Source: CAVZTA01 sp963778025 (GTDB lineage: Bacteria; Chloroflexota; Limnocylindria; Limnocylindrales; CSP1-4). From it: 64,000 nt of DNA. A model generated the notes under the pieces. That model was given only the letters and a program-made list of their open reading frames with translations. It was not told the origin of the DNA and did not search any database. The stretch spans positions 59,785 to 123,784 of the forward strand of contig CAVZTA010000013.1 in assembly GCA_963778025.1 (NCBI GenBank). The letters run 5' to 3'. The position numbers were made by a program, and so were the translations under genes. Shown piece by piece: positions 1 to 7,960 of the stretch (position 1 is the first letter of the stretch; each line of letters starts with the position of its first letter).

Positions 1-1
1 G

Positions 2-147
2 GGTCTGGGCGTGTTCGCTCCGGACGGGCAGAGCCTGGAGTGGCCCGGCGCTGAGGCGGCCTTGATCGTCGTCCTGGTCACCTGGATCGCCGTGTCGCAG
101 GTGCTGATCACGACCTTGCGGCGCCGGCAGTGCCCGCGGCGGCCTGA
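2..147 (+). CDS. C-terminal fragment of an unidentified membrane protein (partial, enters from the left edge)
   Basis: The first 110 bases read, in the frame starting at base 2, as one hydrophobic helix (core ALIVVLVTWIAVSQVLITTL) followed by arginines, which looks like the last transmembrane segment and positive-inside tail of a membrane protein. That frame then runs on without a stop through the next gene as arginine-rich, shadow-like sequence. A stop at 145-147 exists one frame over, giving an Ala/Pro tail ending 11 bases before the next start. The simplest reading is a one-base indel near 115-125. The family is not recognised. Confidence 0.3.
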
Positions 148-158
148 GGGGCGATCGC

Positions 159-362
159 GTGCGGTGGATCGCGGCGTTCGGTCGCTTCTGGTACGACTTC
201 ATCATCGGCGACGATTGGCGGATCGCCGCCGGCGTGATCTCGGTGCTCGCCGGCGGTGCCGCGGCGCTGGTCGTCGGCGTGTCGCCCGAGATCATCGCGC
301 CGGTGGTCGGGATCGCGATCGTCCTGGTGTTCGCGATCCCCTTGGCTCGCGTCGCGCGCTGA
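159..362 (+). CDS. small two-helix membrane protein, function unknown
   Basis: A 67-residue protein starting at GTG 159. The N-terminus is aromatic and amphipathic (FGRFWYDFIIGDDWRIAAG) and is followed by two short hydrophobic stretches, about residues 22-42 and 46-64, ending in Arg-Val-Ala-Arg. The WYDFIIGDDWR segment looks conserved rather than random, and the codons are rich in G/C at third positions, so I believe it is real. It follows the membrane-protein fragment at the left edge and may belong to the same operon. I do not recognise a named family or function. Confidence 0.55.
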   Translation: MRWIAAFGRFWYDFIIGDDWRIAAGVISVLAGGAAALVVGVSPEIIAPVVGIAIVLVFAIPLARVAR

Positions 363-692
363 TCGAGGCGACAGCCTCGGATCCCGCAGCGTGCCGGGCT
401 GTATGCAGATCCTGCATGTCGTGACCCTCGGGAGCACCTGACCCGCCGATCCGATGCACGCGCGGCATATCCCGGGCGAGGTCATGGACGAGGTGCATAC
501 CTCCGACGAGTTCGGGTGCCCCGCCGGTCACGACAGTCAGTTGCTGCATCCCGGACCGGGTCCAGCGGTCAAGCCACCCTGAGACGCCGCTGAAATCGGG
601 CGCCACGGTCCGGTCCGTGTATCGTCGCCCCTGAGATGGCCGATCCCGTACCGAACCGCCTCCGCTGGAGCGAGATCCGCAAGGAGCTGCCG
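363..692. other. intergenic region upstream of the VWA/PspA/AAA+ operon
   Basis: No convincing coding sequence is seen here. A TATCGT hexamer at 620-625 is a plausible -10 element for the downstream operon, placing transcription start near 632. An ATG at 636 would then be nearly leaderless, while the ATG at 693 has a good Shine-Dalgarno sequence. No hairpin or repeat stands out. Confidence 0.4.
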
Positions 693-1523
693 ATGCGCAG
701 CCTCAAGCGGACGTTCACGCGCGGCAACGGCGGCAAGCTCGCGTTCGTGTGGGTGCTCGGTGCCGGCGTCCTGATCACCCTGGCGGCGAACCCGCTGCTC
801 GCCGGCGTCTTCTCGGTGGCGTGCGCGATCCTCGCCGTGCCCATCACCCGCGACGAGCTCAAGGACGACGCCGTCCGCCGCGACCTCATCGAACAGGTCA
901 TCGGCGAACGCTTCGCCACGCCCGGCATCAGCGACCCGGAGCTCAAGGACGAGCTGAGCCGCACGCGCCGCACGCTCACGGAGATGGCCGGGCGCATCTC
1001 GCGCTCCGAGCAGCGCGGCCGGACCGACACGCCGCTCGAGAGCGTGTTCGCCGACGCCACCGAGCTCGCGAGCCTCCAGCTCGAATCGGCCCAGCAGGCG
1101 GAGGACCTCGACCGCATCGTCGACTTCGTGCTGCGCAACGAGCTGGAGCGCGGCGCGTCGACGCGATGGGGACCCGGCCACGAGCCGTCGGAGGTCGTCC
1201 GGCAGCGGCGCGAGCAACAGGCCCGGGCCGCGATGCAGGCGACCGACGACCAGCTTCGCAGCCGGAACCTCAAAGCCGTCCTCGAGGAATCGAAGGCAGC
1301 ACGGGAGATGGTCACGACCATCGGCGGTCAGCTGGAAACGATGCTCCTGCAGGGATTCCAGATCGAACGCGATACCGTGGACGTCGCCCGTGCCGAGCAC
1401 GCGGCCCAGGAATCGCACGAAGCCGTCGCGCGGTTGCAGGACGTCGTGGACGCCCGGCGCCGCGCCGCAACACGACTGAACGACCTGTTCACCCCCGAAG
1501 GGGAGACGGGGGCCCGGGCCTGA
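693..1523 (+). CDS. membrane-anchored coiled-coil protein, first gene of the VWA/PspA/AAA+ operon
   Basis: Function unknown. From ATG 693 (276 residues) it has a basic N-terminus, a two-part hydrophobic stretch at about residues 16-50 (FVWVLGAGVLITL, then LLAGVFSVACAILAVPI), and then about 220 residues of charged, helical, heptad-like sequence rich in Glu, Arg, Ala and Gln. This suggests a membrane anchor with a long cytoplasmic coiled coil. I prefer start 693 because AAGGAG lies 6 bases upstream; ATG 636 in frame would add 19 residues. It is followed after 31 bases by the solute-binding/VWA gene and appears to open a four-gene operon. It may be a membrane scaffold for the operon's complex (inference). 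Confidence 0.6.
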   Translation: MRSLKRTFTRGNGGKLAFVWVLGAGVLITLAANPLLAGVFSVACAILAVPITRDELKDDAVRRDLIEQVIGERFATPGISDPELKDELSRTRRTLTEMAGRISRSEQRGRTDTPLESVFADATELASLQLESAQQAEDLDRIVDFVLRNELERGASTRWGPGHEPSEVVRQRREQQARAAMQATDDQLRSRNLKAVLEESKAAREMVTTIGGQLETMLLQGFQIERDTVDVARAEHAAQESHEAVARLQDVVDARRRAATRLNDLFTPEGETGARA

Positions 1524-1554
1524 CGCCCGGGCGAGGGGAAGAGAGGAAGCTCGC

Positions 1555-3369
1555 ATGGCATTCCGCCCGGGTGGACAGGGCGTCCGCTCGAACTGGCTCG
1601 CGCTCGCGCTGGGCCTCGCGGTGGTGTTCTTCGTCGTCGCGGTGGCCGGCCAGTTCATCGGCAGCCGGGGCGGCGACCCGACCGGGACCGGTGTCCCGGG
1701 CCAGGAGACCCCGACCCCGCCGCCCAACGCGGTCGCGATCTCGATCGCCAGCTCGAATACGAAGGAAGCGTGGCTCCACCAGGCGGTCGATGCGTTCAAC
1801 GCCGCGGCCGCCAGCGACACGGCGCTCCAGGTCGGCGGCAAGCCCGTCTATGTGACGGTGCTCCAGGAGGTCGTCGACGGCAAGAACGTCGACTACCGCT
1901 CCGGCACGATGGTCAGCGACACCCTCGGCGGCCGGATCGAGCCGACCGTCCTGTCACCCGGCGACGTCTCGTGGCTGAGCAAGCTCGAGCACGAGTGGAG
2001 CTCGCAGAAGGGCGGCGACCCGATCGGCGCCGCCGACTCGCCCATCGTCGCCCGCACGCCCGTCGTCGTCGCGATGTGGCAGTCGCGCGCCGCCGCCCTC
2101 GGCTGCTGGCCCACCGCGGGCCCGGACTGCACCTGGTCCCGCCTCCGCGACCTCGCGGTGGCGACCGACGGCTGGGGATCGGCCGGCCACCCCGAATGGC
2201 GTCGCTTCAAGTTCGGCTATGGCTACTTCGGTGAATCGAACTCGGGCACGCTCGCCATCACCGCGATGTGCGCGGCCGGCCTCGGCAAGTCCGCCGGGCT
2301 CACGGTCGCGGACATCGACCCCGCGAACGGCTGTGGCCAGTTCGTGACCCAGATCGAGAAGGCCAAGGTCCACTCCGGCAAGTCCGATGTGTGGCTGCTC
2401 GACCAGATGACCGGTGGCGGGCCCGAGTACCTCGACGGCGTCGTGACCTACGAATCGAATGTCATCGCCCGGAACAAGTCGGCCGGCGCCACGCTCCGCG
2501 AGCCGCTGGTGAGCGTCTACCCGCAGGACGGCACCATCGTCGCCGGCCATCCGTACGCGATCCTCGACGGCGCACCGTGGATCACCGACGAGCAGGTCCA
2601 GGCGGCCGGCGTGTTCCGCGACTACCTTCTCTCGAAGGAGCAGCAGACGAAGCTCCTGGAGCTCGGCCTGCGACCTGCCGACACCAGCGTCCCGCTGACG
2701 TCGCCCATCGACCCCGCGCTGGGCGCCAACCCGAACGCGAATCTCGTCGGCATCCAGATGCCCGACACGCTCGTGATCGACCGGATCGGCGAGGTGTGGC
2801 ACCAGGTCCGGAAGCACGCCGCGATCGCGATCGTGTTCGACAAGTCGGGCTCGATGGCCGATAGCGGCAAGATCACCTACGCGGTGAAGGGCGCCCAGGA
2901 GTTCGTGAAGCGCATGGAGCCCACGGATACCCTGCTCTGGATGCCGTTCGACAGCGAGATCTACGCGCCGGTGACCGGCCTGAAGTCCCAGATCGGCGAG
3001 CAGCTCATCTCGACCATCGGCGGCACGCCCGCCGAGGGTGGCACGGCGCTCTACGACGCGGTCCTCTCGGCCTACGCCGAACTCTCGAAGATCCGAGCGA
3101 CCGAGGGTGACTCGCTGCGCTACGGCATCGTCGTGCTGTCGGACGGGCAGGACCAGAACAGCAACGCCTCGCTGGCCCAGCTCGAGGCCCAGCTCCAGCC
3201 GGGCGAAGCGGATCCGACGGGCATCCAGATCCATACCATCGCCATCGGCGACGACGCCGACGAGACGGTGCTCAAGAAGATCGCCAATGCGGCCCACGGG
3301 CGCTACTGGAAGACCCAGCAGGAGTCCGAGGTCGTGAACGTCTACCGGGACATCGCCGCGTACTTCTAG
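1555..3369 (+). CDS. membrane-anchored solute-binding-like domain fused to a von Willebrand factor A domain
   Basis: A 604-residue protein. One transmembrane helix at about residues 14-34 is followed by a Pro/Thr linker. About 330 residues of an extracellular solute-binding-like fold follow, with an IASSNTKEAWLHQAVDAFN start, and a C-terminal VWA domain covers about 420-604. The metal site (MIDAS) is intact: Asp429-x-Ser431-x-Ser433, Thr497 and Asp530 in LSDGQD. The start has a GAGGAA ribosome site upstream. VWA domains bind protein partners through a metal ion and often pair with AAA+ ATPases, one of which is encoded two genes downstream. The topology implies both domains lie outside the membrane, so any link to cytoplasmic partners would pass through the helix. 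The ligand is unknown. Confidence 0.75.
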   Translation: MAFRPGGQGVRSNWLALALGLAVVFFVVAVAGQFIGSRGGDPTGTGVPGQETPTPPPNAVAISIASSNTKEAWLHQAVDAFNAAAASDTALQVGGKPVYVTVLQEVVDGKNVDYRSGTMVSDTLGGRIEPTVLSPGDVSWLSKLEHEWSSQKGGDPIGAADSPIVARTPVVVAMWQSRAAALGCWPTAGPDCTWSRLRDLAVATDGWGSAGHPEWRRFKFGYGYFGESNSGTLAITAMCAAGLGKSAGLTVADIDPANGCGQFVTQIEKAKVHSGKSDVWLLDQMTGGGPEYLDGVVTYESNVIARNKSAGATLREPLVSVYPQDGTIVAGHPYAILDGAPWITDEQVQAAGVFRDYLLSKEQQTKLLELGLRPADTSVPLTSPIDPALGANPNANLVGIQMPDTLVIDRIGEVWHQVRKHAAIAIVFDKSGSMADSGKITYAVKGAQEFVKRMEPTDTLLWMPFDSEIYAPVTGLKSQIGEQLISTIGGTPAEGGTALYDAVLSAYAELSKIRATEGDSLRYGIVVLSDGQDQNSNASLAQLEAQLQPGEADPTGIQIHTIAIGDDADETVLKKIANAAHGRYWKTQQESEVVNVYRDIAAYF

Positions 3370-3453
3370 GCGCCTGCGAGGCCGGCGCGCGTCGCCGGTT
3401 TGCGCGCGGCGCGCCGGACCGCGACACTCGACCCGACCGCTACGAGGACATCG

Positions 3454-4300
3454 ATGGGCCGCTTCTTCGCCTCCATCCGGCGCTGGTTCGACTTCTTCTT
3501 CCTCCGGCGCAGCGAGGACGTCCGCCGCTCCGCCGACGGGCAGTTCACCGGCTCCGTCGAGGGCATCCGCGCGGCGTACGCGATCGACCGTGACCGCCTG
3601 GCCAAGGACTTCCGTGGACTGCAGGAGGCCGTCGCCCAGGTCCTCCAGGTGTCCGAGGACAAGAAGATCCGGCTGGAACGCCTGGATGCCGAGGAGAAGG
3701 ATCTCCAGGCCCAGCTCAACGGCGCCATCCGTGCAGCCGAGCAGGCGCAGGCGACGGGCGACACGGCCGGGTACGAGAAGGCGCAGGCCGCGTACACCCG
3801 CTACAAGACGCGCCTCACTGATATCGACGCCTCGCCAGGAACAGCTGACCGCCGAGGTCGCCGCGCTCGAGAAGAGCATCCAGACCCACATGGGCCGGCT
3901 CACCGAGTTCCAGGCCCGGCTCGAGGCGCTGCCGCAGGAGGAGGCGGAGACCGTCGCCGACTTCGTCTCGGCCAAGCAGATCATCGAGCTCAACAACCGC
4001 CTGATGAACGCATCCGACTCGTTGAAGGAAGGGCCGACGGCCACCGTCCGCGAGCAGGTGCGCCAGATGTCGTCCCAGGCGCGGATCACCGAGAAGCTCG
4101 CCGGCACCGACGTCAAGCTCCAGGACCAGGAGTACGCGACGCTGGGCAAGCAGATGGAGGGCGAGGACTCGCTCGAAGCCGTCCTGCGCGCCCGCAAGGC
4201 ACAGCGTGCCGCGGCCGAGGGGACGCCGCTCCCGGAGCAGCCCGTCGCCGAATCGGCCACCGCGGAGCCCGCCGAGCCGGCCGAGCGGCCGCGGATCTGA
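3454..4300 (+). CDS. PspA/ESCRT-III-like helical membrane-associated protein (one-base frameshift)
   Basis: The start at ATG 3454 gives an amphipathic N-terminus (MGRFFASIRRWFDFFFLRR) and then long, charged helices, the layout of PspA/IM30-type proteins that bind membranes and polymerise. The reading frame breaks near 3831-3833. Upstream it reads YTRYKTRLTDIDA, and downstream, one base further on, it resumes as RQEQLTAEVAALEKSIQ and runs to the stop at 4298-4300. Removing one base gives about 281 residues ending in an Ala/Glu/Pro tail. The homology call rests on architecture and the AGTDVKLQDQEYA region. It lies between the VWA gene and the AAA+ gene on the same strand, which suggests a joint function in membrane remodelling or stress. 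Confidence 0.55.
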
Positions 4301-4325
4301 CCGGGGTGACCGCGGATCTGACGAG

Positions 4326-6248
4326 GTGACGACGGAGGCCACCGGCGGGTCGGCCTCCGGCACCACGGGCGAGACGCCGCCCGTCGCGGCGCTCGGGCCC
4401 GAGAGTGCGCCTCACGCTCCGGCCACCGCCGCCTCGGGCGCGGCGGCACCCATCCGCCCGGCGTTCCTGGACGAGCTCTCGGGGGCGCACTACGCGCGCC
4501 TCGCGCGGTGCCTCGTCCTGTCGGGCAACGTCGACGACCTGTTCCCGAACGTCGGGGCGGGACCGCGCTACGTCGGCCTCGACCGCCTCCTCCGTGAGGC
4601 GTTCCACAACGCCCGCTATCCGACCACCGGGCAGGCGGTCCGCTTCCTCGTGCTCGCGCTCCGGAGCGACGGCCTCGTGTTCGCGACCGACGACGACCGG
4701 CAGGTGCTCCTCGACGTGCTCGCGACGCTGCGGCCGCCGAACGACGACCTCGCCGACCAGCTCCAGACGATCCTGCGCGAGGCCGCCCGTGAGCGGTCGT
4801 CCTCGCTGGTCACGCTGACGCTCGTCGCCGAGCTGCTCCGGCTGGCCGCCCGGATCCGCAAGCGGAAGATCCGTGTGCCACCCATCGCGGTGACCATCGA
4901 CCACGCGGACACGCTCCTGCCGTCGGGCGACGTGGCGCGGATGCCGCCGCTCGACCGCGAGTCGGTGAAGGTGTTCGCGGATCTCCTTCGCGACGACGAG
5001 ATCTGGGCCGAGGCCGAGACCGCCGACGTGTATCCGGACGTCGTGCTGCTCATGGCGAGCGCCGCTGCGGAGCTCAATCAGCGGGTCTCGACCCTGCCCA
5101 AGGTCGTGCGCATCGATGTCCCGGCGCCCGACGAGGCGACCCGGCTCGCGTTCCTGCGCGACCGCCTCGCGGCGCGCGCGAGCAGCGGCGATGGACCGCT
5201 GCCCGACGGCTACACGGTCGAGGCACTGAGCGTCGACTCGAAGGGCCTCACCCTGCGAGCGCTGGACGACCTGGTCACCGCGGCGCAGCGCGACCCCGCC
5301 ACCTACCGGATCGATCGCGCGGCGGTGGTGACGGCCGTGAATCGCGTGCTCCAGGACCGGCTGGGCTCGATCATCAACGTCGTCTACCCGGACCACTCGA
5401 TGGCCGATGTCGTCGGGTTCCGAGGCCTCCGCCGACGGCTCACCCAGCTCCGGCGCCGCTTCGACGACCCGGACCGCGCGCCGGCCGGCATCACCGTCGT
5501 CGGCCCCAACGGGGCAGGGAAGACGTTCATCCTCGAGGCGTTCGCCGCCGACACCCAACGCACGGTCATCACGCTCAGCCAGATCCGCAGCGAGTGGTAC
5601 GGCAAGACCGACGTCTTCGCCGAGCAGTTCGAGAAGGGCATCAGCGCCTTCGGCCGGATCCTCGTGCTGGTCGACGAGGCGCACGTCGCGTTCGGCTCCA
5701 TCCACAGTCGCGACACGCACGAGACCGAGGCGCGGCTCACGCGCCACATCATCCAGATGATCGACGACCTGTACCTGCGGTCACGGGTCGTCTGGGCGCT
5801 CATCACCACCCGCCCGGATCTGCTGGACCCGGACTTCGTCCGATCCGGGCGCTGTTCGGTGTTCGTGCCGATCTTCGACCCCGAGGGCGACGACCTGACC
5901 GACTTCGCGGCGATGGTCGAGCAGCGGCTGGTGAAGGCCGGCGTCACCTTCTCGCCCGAGGAGCACGCCCTGTTCGTGGACAAGTCGAAGGGCTTCTCGG
6001 CGGGCGACTTCCGCGAGTTCAGCGACGACTTCGCCGACGAGCGCTCGTTCGACCCGGACCGGTCCCTCGCCGACTTCCTGACCGGCTGGACGCCGTCGTC
6101 GGTGGCGCTCGCCCGCGAGCGCGAGGTGCAGATCCTGCTTGCCGCGCTGAACTGCGACTGGCCGGAGCTCCTCCCCGAGCGCCTCAAGGGCGTCCCCAAG
6201 GACGAGCTGCGCGCGCGCCTCGACGAGCTGCAGCTCCGCCTCCGGTAG
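4326..6248 (+). CDS. AAA+ ATPase with one degenerate and one intact ATPase module
   Basis: 640 residues from GTG 4326, which follows the upstream stop by 25 bases. The C-terminal module is a full AAA+ core: Walker A GPNGAGKT (residues 393-400, Lys399), Walker B LVLVDEAH (Asp450, Glu451), a sensor-1-like ITTRPD and a helical lid. The first 370 residues look like a second, decayed AAA module. There the Walker A position reads LVLSGNVDDLF without the P-loop lysine, with a Walker-B-like AVTIDHADTLL and a later VVLLMASAAAE strand. The Ala/Pro/Thr-rich start suggests a flexible N-terminus. As the last gene of the operon it may remodel the PspA-like protein or act on the VWA protein (inference). Confidence 0.75.
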   Translation: MTTEATGGSASGTTGETPPVAALGPESAPHAPATAASGAAAPIRPAFLDELSGAHYARLARCLVLSGNVDDLFPNVGAGPRYVGLDRLLREAFHNARYPTTGQAVRFLVLALRSDGLVFATDDDRQVLLDVLATLRPPNDDLADQLQTILREAARERSSSLVTLTLVAELLRLAARIRKRKIRVPPIAVTIDHADTLLPSGDVARMPPLDRESVKVFADLLRDDEIWAEAETADVYPDVVLLMASAAAELNQRVSTLPKVVRIDVPAPDEATRLAFLRDRLAARASSGDGPLPDGYTVEALSVDSKGLTLRALDDLVTAAQRDPATYRIDRAAVVTAVNRVLQDRLGSIINVVYPDHSMADVVGFRGLRRRLTQLRRRFDDPDRAPAGITVVGPNGAGKTFILEAFAADTQRTVITLSQIRSEWYGKTDVFAEQFEKGISAFGRILVLVDEAHVAFGSIHSRDTHETEARLTRHIIQMIDDLYLRSRVVWALITTRPDLLDPDFVRSGRCSVFVPIFDPEGDDLTDFAAMVEQRLVKAGVTFSPEEHALFVDKSKGFSAGDFREFSDDFADERSFDPDRSLADFLTGWTPSSVALAREREVQILLAALNCDWPELLPERLKGVPKDELRARLDELQLRLR

Positions 6249-6417
6249 GTCGGCGGCCCGCGGCGCATCGTCGTCATCGGCCGGGTCCGCAAAGCCATCC
6301 ACATCCCGCGGCCAGCCGCTTGACGGGCGACATCGCGATGCGACGATGCGTCCGCGAGGAGGTGGCGGTGGTCGCGATGCAGGTATCGACGGCGCGTGAT
6401 CCGGGGATGCGGCCCCG

Positions 6418-7960
6418 ATGACCGCGGCGCCGCCGGTCCAGGGGATGGTCACGATCGATGACGGCCCCCTCTCGCTCGCCGACCTGTGCGCGGTCGCACG
6501 GGGCGCCCACCTGCAGCTGGGGCCGGCGGCACGGGCGCGGATCGCCGATGCGCGGGCGGTCGTGGACGAGGCCGTCGATGGCCCCGACCTGATCTACGGG
6601 CTGAACACCGGTCTCGGCCACATGCGCGACGTTCGTGTCGACCGCGGGACGCTCGGCCTGTACCAGGAGGTCATCGTCAGGAGCCACGTCGGCGCGATCG
6701 GCCGGCCGCTCCCGACGGATGTCGTGCGGGCGGCGATCGCCGTCCGGATCAATGGCTTCGCGCGCGGCGGCTCCGGGATCAGCCCGGCGGTCGCCGACGG
6801 CCTCGTTGCGATGCTCGAGGCGGGCATCCATCCCGTCATCGGCGAGACAGGCTCGGTCGGTGCCGCGGACCTCATGCACATGGCGGCCATCGCGCAGGTG
6901 CTCATCGGAGCCGGGCGCGCCGAGCTCCGCGGCGAGATCCTCGATGGCGCCGAGGCCCTCCGGCGAGCCGGGTTGGCACCCGTCCGGCTGGGCCCCAAGG
7001 ACGGCCTCGCCCTCATCTCGGCGAACGGCGTGTCCATCGGGCGTGGCGCCCTCGTCATCGACCGCGCGACCCGCCTGGCACGAGCCGTCGACGTGGTGTT
7101 CGCGCTCAGCCTGGAGTCGGTGCGGGGCAACCCGTCCATCGTCGAGCCGATCGTGGCCCGGTCCAAGCCGGTCCCCGGACAGCGCGAGGCGGCGACGCGG
7201 ATCCGCCGGTTCCTCACGGGCAGCGGCCGTTGCGAGCCGGGCGGCGCCACATCCGTGCAGGACCCGCTGTCGTTCCGGGTCGCTCCCCAGGTGCACGGCG
7301 CGCTGCGCACGTTCCTGACCCTCGCGCGCGACGCCGTCGAGCTGGAGCTGAACGCCGCGGACGACAACCCGGTCGTCGACATCGACGAAGGCCGGCTCGT
7401 CAGCAACGGCAACTTCCATCCCATCGCGATGGCGCTCGCCTTCGATGCGCTGCGCCCGGCGCTCGCGCATGTCGGCGTGCTGGCGGATCGCCGGCTCGAC
7501 CATCACTGGCGGCTCGTGTTCGCGCAGGAGATGACCGAGGAGCTCCTCCTGGGGCTCGCTGACTCGGGCGCGCTCCTGCGCTACGCGGCGGCCGCCCGGA
7601 CTGGGGACCTGCGCGCGCTCGCGGCGCCCGCGACGCTCGACATCGGCTCCCTGGATCTCGGGCAGGAGGACCATTCCACGAACGCGCCGACGACCGTCGC
7701 CCGCACGGACGCCGCCCTCGACGCGCTCGCGGACGTGTTGGCGACCGAGGTGCTCAGCGCCCGCTGGCTGCTCCGCCTGAACGAGACCATCGATCTCGGG
7801 GTGGGGACGGCAGCGGCGCTCGGCGCGGTCGAGACGGTCCTCGCCGGGCTGCCCGAGACGGCGACGACCGAGGACCGCCACGCGGCGGTCCGCGACCAGC
7901 TCGACACGACGATCGTCGAGGCCGCCGAAATCGACGCTCGAGTCCACGATCCGACGATGA
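6418..7960 (+). CDS. histidine/aromatic ammonia-lyase family protein lacking the MIO-forming Ala-Ser-Gly (probable frameshift at the end)
   Basis: About 513 residues of the HAL/PAL (PF00221) fold. Family landmarks are YGLNTGLGHMRD near residue 60, LYQEVIVRSHVGAIG, an SANGVSIGRGALV segment and ELNAADDNPVVD. The catalytic MIO group normally forms from A-S-G in GSVGASGDL, but here the motif reads GSVGAADLMHM (residues 145-155), with no serine. The protein should therefore differ in chemistry or be inactive. The frame runs without a stop into the next gene. However, if one A is removed from the run at 7928-7930, the protein ends EAAESTLESTIRR with a TGA at 7958-7960 overlapping the MFS ATG, which I take as the native arrangement. 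Confidence 0.65.
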
